From positions 930,001-994,000 of the forward strand of contig NZ_CP011025.1 in the NCBI RefSeq assembly GCF_000238395.3: a stretch of DNA of 64,000 bases, given 5' to 3'. A program made the position numbers and the translations under genes. The DNA is from Pseudoalteromonas arctica A 37-1-2. GTDB lineage: Bacteria > Pseudomonadota > Gammaproteobacteria > Enterobacterales > Alteromonadaceae. Each line of letters begins with the position of its first letter. The stretch's first letter is position 1. The notes below the pieces were generated by a model that saw only the letters and a list, made by a program, of their open reading frames with translations, was not told the DNA's origin and made no database searches. Positions 17,884 to 27,279 of this stretch are shown piece by piece.

Positions 17884-18885
17884 TCATCTTATACATAATT
17901 TATTACGCCCTTCCGACTTCGCCCTGTATAAGGCAGTATCCGCCGCGCATATTAATGCCTCAGATGTTCTGTATTGATTATTGTATTCACACGCTAAACC
18001 CTGACTTACACTTATTTTTACATTCGCTGGTAAACCGAGATCTCTAAAATTAATGTTGAGTATTTTTTCCTGAATACGCTTAGCAATCATTTGTGCATTT
18101 GAAATGTGCGAACGAGGCAGCACAACAGCAAACTCCTCACCACCATAGCGTGCTACTAAACTGTCTTTAGATGGTAAGCACTCTTCAATTGTACGAGCGA
18201 CTTTTTGAAGGCACTTATCACCTTTTACATGGCCAAAGTTATCGTTAAATAATTTAAAGTAATCAATATCGATAAGTATAAAGCTAAGAGGCTGCTTGTT
18301 AACTATGCACTCTTGCCAATTTTTAATGATGGTTTTTTCTAAAGTACAACGATTAGCAATACCAGTGAGGTGATCAAGTTTGGCTACGTTTTCCAGTACT
18401 TTATACTTTTTAACGTGCTTTGAAATATCATGCATTATACAAATAAAAAGTGGGGTACTTGCGACTACCGATTCGGGTAAACATGATATAGATAACTCAA
18501 CATCTAAACAGTTACCATTGTTTTTTCTTATTCTAACTTCTTTTGGACCATGATTGAGTGGTGTTTGATAGTTGTTTTTCCAACTTTCAAACATGTATTT
18601 ATAGTCATCGCGATACTGTTCTTGTAAACAATCTTGCCATTTTTTACCTATTAATGAATCAGACGTTACATTGAAAAAACGCGCTGCAACGGGATTTACT
18701 GATTCAAACACCCCATCTGCATTAACAATAAAAATAGCATCGGCCATGACATTAGTGACATTAATAATTGCGCTTATTTTTTCATTGTTAACGGTATTAG
18801 AGATGCTGCTGATTAATGCAGATACAGCGCTGTCGGTGTTGTTTTCTCTGCTATTTTCATTATTGTTAGACATGGTGTTGCTCAT
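17884..18885 (-). CDS. PAS-GGDEF diguanylate cyclase
   Basis: A 333-residue soluble protein. Residues about 40-165 form a PAS domain (FIVNADGVFESVNPVAARFF), and residues about 170-333 a GGDEF domain beginning LDHLTGIANR. The active-site loop reads ARYGGEEFAVVLPRS, the functional GGEEF form, with the preceding FILIDIDYFKLFND metal-binding region intact. Members make cyclic di-GMP from two GTP. I see no RxxD inhibitory site in the usual place before the GGEEF. No membrane segment, so the PAS domain probably senses a cytoplasmic cue. Single-gene unit, ending at a shared bidirectional terminator. Confidence 0.93.
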   Translation of the reverse strand: MSNTMSNNNENSRENNTDSAVSALISSISNTVNNEKISAIINVTNVMADAIFIVNADGVFESVNPVAARFFNVTSDSLIGKKWQDCLQEQYRDDYKYMFESWKNNYQTPLNHGPKEVRIRKNNGNCLDVELSISCLPESVVASTPLFICIMHDISKHVKKYKVLENVAKLDHLTGIANRCTLEKTIIKNWQECIVNKQPLSFILIDIDYFKLFNDNFGHVKGDKCLQKVARTIEECLPSKDSLVARYGGEEFAVVLPRSHISNAQMIAKRIQEKILNINFRDLGLPANVKISVSQGLACEYNNQYRTSEALICAADTALYRAKSEGRNKLCIR

Positions 18886-19005
18886 TTTTATTGTTAATGA
18901 AACTTTATGTCTAGCAGTTTATTCAATTTATAGTTTTTAAACCTTTCGGTAACCTTCTGATTTAAGTTGTTGTTATTTATGTTTATTTAAGGGGCGTTTT
19001 TAAAT

Positions 19006-19039
19006 AAATTGCACCGCAATTAATATGCCTGTGCAATTT
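19006..19039 (-). terminator. Possible terminator of the STAND-regulator operon
   Basis: AAATTGCAC / GTGCAATTT forms a 9-bp stem with a 16-base loop, 19 bases after the 19058 gene stop. The following minus-strand bases are A/T-rich but not a clean T run. Confidence 0.4.
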
Positions 19040-19057
19040 AAAAATAAGCATTACTAA

Positions 19058-19438
19058 TTAGAGTTCTTTTTCATTCTTAACTTGAGGATCTGCGCTTTCA
19101 TATTTATTGCCATTACACTCAACGTTAAAGATTAAGCATACAGAGCCATTATTTTCATCTGTGTCGGTAATGATAATTGTGTGGCCGTTGTCACTTACTT
19201 TATAGCTGAAGTCTTGGGCGCATGGTTTTTGTGTGTCGATATCGGTGATAGTAGCGCCAGTAAATACGAAACCATTTTGAATTGTGGCATCGTCTAAATT
19301 GTAGTTGCCAGCGGTTTCAGTTCTTACAACAAAACCGCCAGTAGCGGATTCGCCATTTTTTGTATAGCTAAAAATAGCTTCACCGTTGTTAAGTTTAATA
19401 TTTACTTGAAAGTCGACATTTTCTAGGGTGTTATTCAT
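19058..19438 (-). CDS. Small protein of unknown function, companion of the STAND-type regulator
   Basis: A 126-residue protein with no signal peptide or membrane helix. It looks like an all-beta fold with alternating hydrophobic residues and many T, N and G, plus three cysteines (KPCAQDF, GSVCLIFNVECNG). The sequence recalls the small DP-EP (DUF1888) proteins seen in marine gammaproteobacteria, but this is from memory and unconfirmed. It starts 20 bases after the stop of the large winged-helix STAND protein on the same strand, with a good ribosome-binding site (AAAGGAAATG), so the two are likely an operon. It could be a partner, a ligand or a target of the regulator. Confidence 0.75.
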   Translation of the reverse strand: MNNTLENVDFQVNIKLNNGEAIFSYTKNGESATGGFVVRTETAGNYNLDDATIQNGFVFTGATITDIDTQKPCAQDFSYKVSDNGHTIIITDTDENNGSVCLIFNVECNGNKYESADPQVKNEKEL

Positions 19439-19458
19439 ATCATTTCCTTTATGAGTAA

Positions 19459-22400
19459 TTATAGTTGGAAGTTCGTAATGCCTAATTTAACTAGGCTTGT
19501 TTTTATTTCTGATATCTCGTCTTCTCTGTTTAAACAGTTATAAGCTTGTACTAGTGGGTATGTTATTTTTACGCTCTGACTTATTTTTGCAGCTTCAGAA
19601 ATAGCTTTGATAGCACTTAAGCAAAATTGCTCTCGCTGTTTATTAGTTGTAGCTAAGTTTGCTTTGATTAAGTTTATTCTTGTATATACTAAGTAATCAC
19701 CAGTTTTAGTTAGGTTGGCTAATTGATGTTTGTAGTTTTCATTATTCTCAAGCTCAGTTAATAACTCCTGCGCTTTGAGTGGTGATTGTCTATTTATAAA
19801 ATATTGAATCAGTGTAATTTGTGTATTAATAGTGCTGGTATTTTTAAAATTTTGAGATTTTAAAAAATTAATTATTTTTTCAATTGTTGAGTCAGTAGCT
19901 TCATCAGTAGATAGCATTAGTGAATGTGCTAAAGAGCGATAATACATAAGCTGAAATTTATTGTTTTTTGGATCTTGTACTAAAGCTTCATTGATAACTT
20001 GATTCGCCAAGCTGGCTTTTTTATGGGCCATCCGTTTATCACTCAAATAGCTCAGTAAATAACTTTGTTGCATATATAGGTTTGCTGACGTGTAAAAAAG
20101 GCTTGCATCACTAGGGTAGTTAGCAATCAATTTTGTGATTACGCCAACTGCACCTTCCAATATATTAACTGCTTCATTAAAGTTACTTAGCTTCTCTTCT
20201 GTTTTTGCAAGCCAACTAATCGTATCGGATTTATCTCGAAGTAAATCTTTGTTATTGGGTTTCAGTTTAAGCGCTTTATTTTTAAGTAAAAGTGACTCTG
20301 CAAAGTTCTTTTTTGCAGCGCTGTAGTTGGATTTTTCTATGTATAAAGAACCTAAAGAATTAGATGAATACGATAATTCCATAATGGAGTTAAAATCATT
20401 GGCTGCCAGCGCATACATTTTTTTACTGTAAGCGTGGTATTTTTTAAACATTTGCTCAGTAGCTTGATGATCATTTTGATCATAAGTTAATTGACCAAGC
20501 CAAAAGGCATTGGCGCCTGCAAGCGTTAGTAGCTCTAAGTTGTTAGGCTGTATTTTTAATAATGCCTCAAGGCGGGTGCGGGCGTTTTCAAAGGCGGTAA
20601 AGGCTTCATCGGTTTTACCTCGGGAATAAGCTACTTCACCCATTGCCTCAAGAGTTTGTGCGTACTGAAAACGCTTGTTAAATTGTGCTTTATTATCGCT
20701 AAAGCTAAAAAGTGAACTTGAATCGTCAGTTTGATCAGTAAAATACTCAAGTGCTTTATTACTAATACCATCAAGTAAGTCCATACGTTCAACGCTACGT
20801 AATTTATCGGCAAAGTCGCCGACCATAAACCCCAGTAAGCTTTCGGCCTCCAGCTGCTTTTTTTGCGCATGTTGTTGGGCTTTAAAACTAGTGAAGCTCA
20901 TTAATAACGCGGTAAATGTAAGTAAGCCCAATAAGGCAACTGTCACTCGTTTTGCTCTTATTTTTGTTTTTGTTTTTTTTACAGAGCTTTTGATAAGAGC
21001 ATGCTCGTTATCATCTAATTTAAACAGTTTGTCGTTAAGTAATAGCTGCGCTTCTTGTAGCGGTTTACCTGGCGCTAGGAGGTAAGCACTACTTTTATCT
21101 TCATCTACCCAATTTTGAGCTTGATGTTGTAAACGACTTTTTATTGCTAAGGCATCTTTATGGTCATTAATCCATTGTTTTGCGCGCGGCCATTGACGCA
21201 ATAATGCCTCGTGAGCAAGGCTAAAACAGGCTTCTTGGTTTTGTAAATGCGATACAAATAAACGGCTATCGACCATGGCTTGCACAAGCTCTTTTTGGCT
21301 TGTGTTGGTTAATGTTTGCCAGCGGGCAGCGCGGCTCGTAATGGTTTTACCATCTGGGTTTAAAGTGATCAGTTGTGATAACACGCTTTTTAGTTGTTGC
21401 TGTTGCTCATTACTAAGGTCAATAAATATATCTTCTGCTTTTTTGCCTATGGCGCCCTCAATACCCCCGAGTTTTGTGTAAACACTGTGCAGTAGCTCGT
21501 TACTATCACTGCGCTGCAAGTACAGCTCTTGCAATGTGTATTGCAGCATGGGTAATGCATCGGGGTTATTAGCTGTATCGGCGCACAATATTTCATCCAG
21601 TGGTGTTTGGGTTTGTGGGTCATTGGAGAACGTTAAATTAGCGGTTAACGCTGGCAGGCGAATAATCTGTTGAAGCTCTTGGCGGTTTGGCGGTGTTAAA
21701 TCGTAGTGCGCGCCATGAGCTTTGCCTGCCATTAAACTTGGTTGTTCAACCACTAAAGGGTAAAAGTCGTTACGACACGCACTAAATACAATCACAGCTT
21801 TAGAGATTGCTAAGCGCTCAATAACCGATAAGAAATGGCTGCGTGTTTCGCTACTAAATATAGGAGAAGAAAGCAGTACTTCTAAGCGGTCAATAAATAA
21901 AAATAACTGGGGTGTTTTAAGTTGTGTAGAGGCTTTACTAAGTGCAGCTTGTATGGCGTTAATTACGCCATCTATTGCCAATTCTAGTTGCTCTGCAAGT
22001 GTTTGCGCGCTTAATCCTTCAAACACAGGCTGGGCGTTTATATCCCAATCAAGTAATGCAGAAGCTAAATCTAGAAAAAGTCTATTTTTATGCACATCTG
22101 CAAAGTCGATCTGGGTGTAGGAAATAACCCCGATGCCATTATAGCCTCGCTCATCTAGCAGTTTTGGTAAAATTCCAGCATTAACAAGCGAGGATTTACC
22201 TGTACCACTAGGGCCAAGTATTAAGCAAAAAGCACGACCGTAATTTACCTGGCTAGATATCCTTTCCAGCAGGGTAGCTATAGATTGGGTACGGCCAAAA
22301 AAAACGTGGGTATCATTTGGGTTATATGCACGCAGGCCTAAGAAAGGGGATCCTCCCTGCCATGTACTTTTAGTGCTTGGTATAGGATCTGCTAACGGAA

Positions 22401-22716
22401 AAGATAATTTTGCAATAATGCGGTAGCCACGTTTACGGATAGTTTCAATATAATGTGGTTCATTGGCTTTATCACCGAGCGCTTTTCTTAGCTGAGTGAT
22501 AGTTTTATGTAATGGATTATCGCCAATATCAGTATTTTTCCAGCATTTATTGAGCAATTCATCGCTGCTTACAATGTCGCCATTTTGTTGACACAAATGC
22601 AATAAAACTTCCATCGCTTTGGGCTCTAACTGTTTGGCTTTACCAGTTAGTTGAATTGAGTTAGTTGAAGGTGTTACTTGCCAATCGCCTAGGTAGAAGG
22701 GGTTGCGCATCATCAT
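19459..22716 (-). CDS. Membrane-spanning winged-helix regulator with STAND-type ATPase and TPR-like C-terminus
   Basis: A 1085-residue protein; three consecutive ATG codons (22716, 22713, 22710) make the exact start uncertain. Residues 1-105 are an OmpR/CadC-type winged helix (LEPKAMEVLLHLCQQNGDIVS then KTITQLRKALGD and IETIRKRGYRI). Residues about 120-560 are a nucleotide-binding module of the novel-STAND type, with FFGR before Walker A GPSGTGKSS (168-176) and Walker B FLFIDRLE (273-280). One membrane helix follows at about 591-611. The rest (620-1085) is helical and reads as degenerate TPR repeats, beginning with the LLGFMVGDFADKL segment typical of such architectures. Topology should place DNA-binding and ATPase inside and TPRs in the periplasm, ToxR-like. 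The ligand and target genes are unknown. Confidence 0.88.
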   Translation of the reverse strand: MMMRNPFYLGDWQVTPSTNSIQLTGKAKQLEPKAMEVLLHLCQQNGDIVSSDELLNKCWKNTDIGDNPLHKTITQLRKALGDKANEPHYIETIRKRGYRIIAKLSFPLADPIPSTKSTWQGGSPFLGLRAYNPNDTHVFFGRTQSIATLLERISSQVNYGRAFCLILGPSGTGKSSLVNAGILPKLLDERGYNGIGVISYTQIDFADVHKNRLFLDLASALLDWDINAQPVFEGLSAQTLAEQLELAIDGVINAIQAALSKASTQLKTPQLFLFIDRLEVLLSSPIFSSETRSHFLSVIERLAISKAVIVFSACRNDFYPLVVEQPSLMAGKAHGAHYDLTPPNRQELQQIIRLPALTANLTFSNDPQTQTPLDEILCADTANNPDALPMLQYTLQELYLQRSDSNELLHSVYTKLGGIEGAIGKKAEDIFIDLSNEQQQQLKSVLSQLITLNPDGKTITSRAARWQTLTNTSQKELVQAMVDSRLFVSHLQNQEACFSLAHEALLRQWPRAKQWINDHKDALAIKSRLQHQAQNWVDEDKSSAYLLAPGKPLQEAQLLLNDKLFKLDDNEHALIKSSVKKTKTKIRAKRVTVALLGLLTFTALLMSFTSFKAQQHAQKKQLEAESLLGFMVGDFADKLRSVERMDLLDGISNKALEYFTDQTDDSSSLFSFSDNKAQFNKRFQYAQTLEAMGEVAYSRGKTDEAFTAFENARTRLEALLKIQPNNLELLTLAGANAFWLGQLTYDQNDHQATEQMFKKYHAYSKKMYALAANDFNSIMELSYSSNSLGSLYIEKSNYSAAKKNFAESLLLKNKALKLKPNNKDLLRDKSDTISWLAKTEEKLSNFNEAVNILEGAVGVITKLIANYPSDASLFYTSANLYMQQSYLLSYLSDKRMAHKKASLANQVINEALVQDPKNNKFQLMYYRSLAHSLMLSTDEATDSTIEKIINFLKSQNFKNTSTINTQITLIQYFINRQSPLKAQELLTELENNENYKHQLANLTKTGDYLVYTRINLIKANLATTNKQREQFCLSAIKAISEAAKISQSVKITYPLVQAYNCLNREDEISEIKTSLVKLGITNFQL

Positions 22717-22847
22717 TACTCATTATTGTTTTTTTATTATTAAAATTAAGTGCGTATTGATATTTATTAACACTATTTATATGGCAAATAAATCTATAAC
22801 ACAACTATTTGAGTTTATTCTGAGCAGAGGGGGGGGTAGTAAAGGAT

Positions 22848-22869
22848 GAGCTTGCAGATATGCAAGCTC
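22848..22869 (-). terminator. Hairpin after the mscS-type gene
   Basis: GAGCTTGCA / TGCAAGCTC is a perfect 9-bp stem with a GATA loop, 15 bases beyond the MscS stop codon. There is no T tract in either direction, so terminator function is only possible. Confidence 0.4.
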
Positions 22870-22883
22870 AAAATAAAAATAAA

Positions 22884-23720
22884 TTAGCTTTCTAGGTCGG
22901 CTTTGTTAATTGTAATGACGCGTTGAGGGAATGGAATTTCAATATCAGCGTTATTAATTGCTTTATAAACACCACCGTTAATAGCCAGTTTGGTTTCGAT
23001 AATTTTAGTAGTAGGCACCCAATATCGGTAGCTTATTGTAACACCGCTATCGGCGAAGCGTTCAATACCCACTTGTGATAACGGATTTTGTGCGACTAAT
23101 TCATGTGCTTTAAGTACGTCTTCAATGAGGCTAATCGCGTTATCAGAGCAAGCACTATAGGCTATGTCTATTTCACCTTTGACCAATGAGTAACTAAATG
23201 AGTTATGAAGTATTTCACCCACTATGTGCTTATTTGGAATGGTGATTTCTACTTTTTCTTCATTGATTAAAATAGTGTAGCCAAGCTCAATTGTTTTAAC
23301 TTGGCCGCTTACATTTTTAACTTCAATAGTATCACCAACAACAAAAGGTCGAGTGGCTATAATGGCAAGGCCTGCACCATAATTAGAAAGCATTCCTTGC
23401 AGCGCTAAACCTGCACCTAAAGACGCAGCACCAATGGCTGCGACAAATGGCGTAACGCTGATACCTATTTTGCCAAGTGCAATAATTATAACCATTACAA
23501 TGAGCAGTACTTTTACCACGCTACTGACAAAGTTTGTGAGCGTAATATCAACGTTATGGCGGGTCATTAACGCGGCTACAAATTTGGCAAGCTTTTGTGC
23601 TATCCACAAACCAATGAGGACGATAAAAATAGCGCCAACAATTTGCATACTGTAGGTAACCATATACTCAGTAAGCATGGTGTAATATTTTTCAAACTGT
23701 TCGATTTCAGAACTGATCAT
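22884..23720 (-). CDS. mscS: Small-conductance mechanosensitive channel, MscS family
   Basis: A 278-residue inner-membrane channel that opens on hypo-osmotic shock. It has three N-terminal membrane helices. The pore helix TM3 is recognisable as the glycine/alanine-rich stretch AAIGAASLGAGLALQGMLSN, followed by the beta-domain GDTIEVKNVSGQVKTIELGYT and the alpha-beta C-terminal domain. Length is close to E. coli MscS (286). A single-gene unit between the STAND regulator and lrgAB; the gap to lrgB is 38 bases on the same strand, so read-through from lrgAB is possible. Confidence 0.95.
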   Translation of the reverse strand: MISSEIEQFEKYYTMLTEYMVTYSMQIVGAIFIVLIGLWIAQKLAKFVAALMTRHNVDITLTNFVSSVVKVLLIVMVIIIALGKIGISVTPFVAAIGAASLGAGLALQGMLSNYGAGLAIIATRPFVVGDTIEVKNVSGQVKTIELGYTILINEEKVEITIPNKHIVGEILHNSFSYSLVKGEIDIAYSACSDNAISLIEDVLKAHELVAQNPLSQVGIERFADSGVTISYRYWVPTTKIIETKLAINGGVYKAINNADIEIPFPQRVITINKADLES

Positions 23721-23758
23721 AAAGCGCTCTATGTTAGGGCTATGTTGTATTTTTCCAA

Positions 23759-24502
23759 CTATAGCAAAATGTTGACTAAAAATGGATATAACAGCGGCAC
23801 TATAATCGCTGTTAATAAAGCACTTAGCGCCATTGCAACTGAGGAGTAAGCACCTACTTTTGGATGCTCAGCAATAGCAGCAGCAGTCCCAATTGCATGA
23901 CAAGCTGTGCCCATGGCAACACCTTGAGATTCGTGATTAAAAATATTAATGAGTTTAAAAAGCATAAAGCCAAATAAAGCGCCTAGTAAACCAATAAAAA
24001 TAACTAAAGCCGCAGCAAGAGAGCTAATCCCCCCTAATGAGTCAGTAACAATTAAAGATATTGGGGTTGTGACACTGAGTGCGGCAACAGATTCACTTAG
24101 CTGCACAGGCGCATTAAATAATATGCTTAGCAAAAATGCCACAACGGTTGCGTTAACAATACCTAAGCTACATGTTGCGACTATGAGTAATAGATTTTTT
24201 CGTACGTGTGTAAACTGCTGATATAAAGGAAGTGCTAAAGCCACAATCGCGGGCTCTAATAACCAGCTTAATAATTTGCTGTGCGAGGCAAATTGCGTAT
24301 AAGGCAGATTTAGGTTAATTAGTAATAAAGCGATAATACTAATACTTAAAAATACGGGGTTAGTGAGCGATTTAAATACGCTGTTTTTTATACTTTGGTT
24401 TACGGCCCTTAGTGCTAAAAACAATACAATAATAAAAGGAATACTTAGCCACCATAAATTAGGCTGTAGCTCTGAAATAGCGGAAAAAGTAAAATCAGTC
24501 AT
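23759..24502 (-). CDS. lrgB: LrgB/CidB-family membrane protein
   Basis: A 247-residue polytopic membrane protein starting at the ATG at 24502, which has an AGGGAAGAG ribosome-binding sequence. An ATG 27 bases upstream would overlap lrgA further and is less likely. It contains about seven membrane helices and the family motifs SVTTPISLIVTDSLGG and GTACHAIGTAAAIAEHP near the end. LrgA/LrgB and CidA/CidB pairs act as holin/antiholin-like or small-metabolite transport systems; in some species they move glycolate or pyruvate. The start codon overlaps the end of lrgA, showing translational coupling. Confidence 0.93.
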   Translation of the reverse strand: MTDFTFSAISELQPNLWWLSIPFIIVLFLALRAVNQSIKNSVFKSLTNPVFLSISIIALLLINLNLPYTQFASHSKLLSWLLEPAIVALALPLYQQFTHVRKNLLLIVATCSLGIVNATVVAFLLSILFNAPVQLSESVAALSVTTPISLIVTDSLGGISSLAAALVIFIGLLGALFGFMLFKLINIFNHESQGVAMGTACHAIGTAAAIAEHPKVGAYSSVAMALSALLTAIIVPLLYPFLVNILL

Positions 24503-24848
24503 TATTTTCTCTTCCCTTAAAGTACGCAATTACACTGCTAACAAGCAACAAGGTAGTTATAGGGACTAGCACCACAACTGAGGCTAAAAATGCCCAGTGC
24601 GACTTTATAAGGCCGAGATGTTCAATAAATCCCACACCCGCAGGAATGAAAAATATAGGCATAATATTTAAAATAGGGGAGGCGCATGGTTTTACATGTT
24701 GCTCTTTTACAATACCCGATAAGAGTAAAACTAATAAAATAACCATAGCGAGTAACGGTGCAGGAAAGCTTCCACCAATAAAGTGCATAATGAGTTTAGC
24801 GCAGGCTAAACATAGTAAAATAATAGCGCTACTGAGCAGATATTTCAT
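24495..24848 (-). CDS. lrgA: LrgA/CidA-family holin-like membrane protein
   Basis: A 117-residue protein with four membrane helices, the expected size for CidA/LrgA. The GGSFPAPLLAMVILLVLLLSG segment after helix 1 is characteristic, followed by PIFFIPAGVGFIEH. The ATG at 24848 is preferred over the TTG codon immediately before it. The stop codon overlaps the start of lrgB. I see no LysR- or LytSR-type regulator nearby, which often controls these pairs. Confidence 0.93.
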   Translation of the reverse strand: MKYLLSSAIILLCLACAKLIMHFIGGSFPAPLLAMVILLVLLLSGIVKEQHVKPCASPILNIMPIFFIPAGVGFIEHLGLIKSHWAFLASVVVLVPITTLLLVSSVIAYFKGRENND

Positions 24849-24919
24849 CAAATTGGCTCACAGAAAAGATAAGAGCTTAACTTTAACAAATCAAACTCTT
24901 TTATGCATTGTGCAATAGC

Positions 24920-25711
24920 CTACCAGTGCTTTATATTTGCGTAGGTTATATCCGCTTTTCCTTTTGCTTTAGCAATTGCTTTTTTAGTGTTTGGGTTTAG
25001 CAGTAAGCGAATTTGGCTGAAAGTTTCTTTAGCGAGTATTTTTCGTTGGTTTGGTTTATAGCTAAGTTGTGTAACACGTTTAATAGCAGCAAGCGTATCG
25101 GGTGAGCGCTCAAGTAATGTACTGAGCATGTTTTGAGTGGCTTGTTGAGTATCATCGGTAAGCTGAGTAACTAAACCTAGCTCATTTGCTTGTTGTGCTG
25201 TGATTGGGTTTGCGTGGCTTGCAAGCCAAAGGGCTTGGTCACGCTTAACTAAACCGCTCATCATTACATTGGCGCCCATGTCGGGGCACAACCCCCAACG
25301 CGCTTCCATAATGGCAAGCTTGGCATCAACATGAACAATCCTGTAATCGGCACCCAGCGCTATTTGTAATCCACCCCCTAAGCAGTTGCCATCAATTTGT
25401 GCAATAACGGGCACGCTGAGTGATTGCCAGCCTAATACTACTTTTTGCGCTAAATTTTGATTGCCAGGTAACCATTTAAGCAATAATTTTATAATATTCA
25501 ATGGTGCCGCCATTACGGCTGATATATCAAGCCCTGCACAAAAATGCTCGCCATCGCCTTTTATTACTACAGCACGAATACTGCGATCTCTTTTTATGTT
25601 TTTAATGGCTTTGTTTAGCTCTACAAACATTTCAAAGCTTAATGCGTTTTGTTTTTTTGCTCTGCTAAGCGTGACGGTTGCAATGCCATTTTGTTTTTCT
25701 AGTTTTATCAT
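24920..25711 (-). CDS. Enoyl-CoA hydratase/isomerase (crotonase) family protein
   Basis: A 263-residue soluble enzyme of the crotonase fold. Visible motifs are the oxyanion-hole segment GEHFCAGLDISAV (residues about 51-63) and the second one GNCLGGGLQIALGADYRI (about 105-122), followed by EARWGLCPDMG. The glutamate pair of true hydratases is not evident: the second catalytic position lies in EARWGLCPDMGANV, where an aspartate is seen. That pattern fits a CoA isomerase or a member with another acyl-CoA reaction. It has a good ribosome-binding site (GAGGAG). No fatty-acid operon partners are next to it, so the substrate is open. Confidence 0.9.
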   Translation of the reverse strand: MIKLEKQNGIATVTLSRAKKQNALSFEMFVELNKAIKNIKRDRSIRAVVIKGDGEHFCAGLDISAVMAAPLNIIKLLLKWLPGNQNLAQKVVLGWQSLSVPVIAQIDGNCLGGGLQIALGADYRIVHVDAKLAIMEARWGLCPDMGANVMMSGLVKRDQALWLASHANPITAQQANELGLVTQLTDDTQQATQNMLSTLLERSPDTLAAIKRVTQLSYKPNQRKILAKETFSQIRLLLNPNTKKAIAKAKGKADITYANIKHW

Positions 25712-26078
25712 TACACACTCCTCTGACCTGTTAGTTGAGCTTATGTTGTTATAAGAATTAAGTAAAGTGACGGTATTTTTTAAATAAATGGAATTTATTG
25801 CTAAAGCTGTAGTCTTAAAGGGTTAGATTTAGATGAGAAAAAGCTAAACAATTAGAACTTGAGATAATAAAATTTTTTACGTTGTTATTTTAAGCTTAAA
25901 TTAAAAAAGTAATCTTGGTATTCAATGGGTTAGTTAAATTGTTATTTATTGTTTGAGCTGTATGCTGAATAAAGCATGACTCAGTTACAAAAAAGTCAGT
26001 GTTTTACGCTTTTTTTTATCAAAATGATGATGAGATTTGATAATATAGCGCAACTTAAAAGCTTAAGGTTAAGCACAT
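25712..26078. other. Intergenic region between divergent crotonase and yciU genes
   Basis: 367 bases, strongly AT-rich, holding the divergent promoters of the crotonase and yciU genes. I find no open frame with a credible ribosome-binding site, no tRNA-like fold and no long inverted repeat. Confidence 0.6.
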
Positions 26079-26399
26079 ATGTCGGGTCCACGTTTATATA
26101 CGGTAGAAGAAGCTACTCACCAAGCTTATGATATTTTTTTAGAGTTAGCGCCAAATAACTTGAGTGAAAAAGATGTTGAAGACTTTAATGAGTTTAGAGA
26201 AGACCTAGGCTTTATTGAAGAAGACGAGCCAGATGACCAGTGGCAAGACTTTGTAGCCCTTGAAATAGAGCCAGAGCACTTTATTCAGGTGTTGGTTGGT
26301 TTAGAATTTGAAAATGATGATGTTTTGTTTGCTAAAATTTTGATTAGTCGTGATAAAGATGCTCCGTTTTGTCATATTTTATGGAAAGAAACTGAATAA
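26079..26399 (+). CDS. yciU: YciU-family putative double-stranded DNA mimic protein (DUF440)
   Basis: A 106-residue very acidic protein. The stretch QAYDIFLELAPNNL and the end FAKILISRDKDAPFCHILWKE match the YciU/HI1450 family closely. The HI1450 structure and its acidic surface led to the proposal that the family mimics DNA and binds a DNA-binding protein such as HU; that role is from the literature and not shown here. Length equals the E. coli protein (109) almost exactly. The gene precedes the DUF481 gene by 42 bases on the same strand. Confidence 0.92.
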   Translation: MSGPRLYTVEEATHQAYDIFLELAPNNLSEKDVEDFNEFREDLGFIEEDEPDDQWQDFVALEIEPEHFIQVLVGLEFENDDVLFAKILISRDKDAPFCHILWKETE

Positions 26400-26441
26400 G
26401 CAATACTGCTTATTTTTATAATTGTGTGCAGAGAGAGTATT

Positions 26442-27254
26442 GTGCGTAAGTATTTATTTTTAATTTTTTTAATAATTAGCTGCCCAAGTTGGGCCGTTGA
26501 TCCATTTGAAGATTTTCATGAATATGGCAAGCTCTCTGATGAAGAAATTCATGAGTTACACAAAGGTGACATGTTCTATGGTGATACTGAATTTGGCTTT
26601 ATTCTAAGTAAAGGTAACACCAATTCGACCAGTTTTAAGCTCAAAGGTAATTTATACCAAGACTTTGAAAAGTGGCGTAACCAATTTAAAATAGACTCTC
26701 TTTATAAGCGTGATGAGAACGATGAAAGCGGTGGCACTGATGTTACAGCTAATCGTGTTTTTGTATCAGCGCAAGGTAACTATAAAGTAGGTGTTAAAAA
26801 CTCCTCATTTTTTATTTACGGTGATTACGAAGAAGATGAGTTTAGTGGACTTGATTTTAAAAGTACGGTGGCAACAGGCTATGGTGCGCGTGTATACCAA
26901 GGCTCTAAAAACAAAGTAGATATTGATATAGGACCTGGTTTATACCGTTCAGTAGCCGATGAAGATTCGGATGTGAGCGAAGATGAAATTAATAAAACTG
27001 GTTATTTAGTACGTGTTGCAATGCAGTGGGAACGTTTGGTTTCTAAGCGTACTCGTTTTAATCAAGATGTGAGTATAGAGCAGTCGCTCTCAGGTCTTAA
27101 TTCTCGCTTAAAATCGGAAACCGCACTAATAAGCCAAGTGATTGGTGCGGTATCACTCAAATTTACCTACATGTATCGTTATAATTCAAAACCCGAAGAT
27201 GATAAACTCAAGTTTGACTCAGAGCTGAGTGCTACATTGGTGTACAGCTTTTAA
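26442..27254 (+). CDS. DUF481 family outer-membrane beta-barrel protein
   Basis: A 270-residue exported protein. The GTG at 26442 follows an AGAGAG sequence and gives a normal signal peptide (MRKYLFLIFLIISCPSWA, cleavage before VDP); an in-frame GTG at 26424 would add six residues. The mature protein alternates hydrophobic and polar residues and starts the barrel with the DUF481 hallmark GDTEFGFILSKGNTNSTSF (YdiY family). It ends in a C-terminal aromatic strand (LVYSF), the outer-membrane insertion signal. Function of this family is not known; YdiY of E. coli is acid-inducible. It is followed by a membrane protein gene at 27280. Confidence 0.9.
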   Translation: MRKYLFLIFLIISCPSWAVDPFEDFHEYGKLSDEEIHELHKGDMFYGDTEFGFILSKGNTNSTSFKLKGNLYQDFEKWRNQFKIDSLYKRDENDESGGTDVTANRVFVSAQGNYKVGVKNSSFFIYGDYEEDEFSGLDFKSTVATGYGARVYQGSKNKVDIDIGPGLYRSVADEDSDVSEDEINKTGYLVRVAMQWERLVSKRTRFNQDVSIEQSLSGLNSRLKSETALISQVIGAVSLKFTYMYRYNSKPEDDKLKFDSELSATLVYSF

Positions 27255-27279
27255 GTATTTATTTAATTTAGAGAATATT

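Noticed and set aside
22829..22836. Run of eight G residues as a frameshift or phase-variation tract
   Set aside because: It is intergenic, about 50 bases beyond the MscS stop codon, and no gene spans it.
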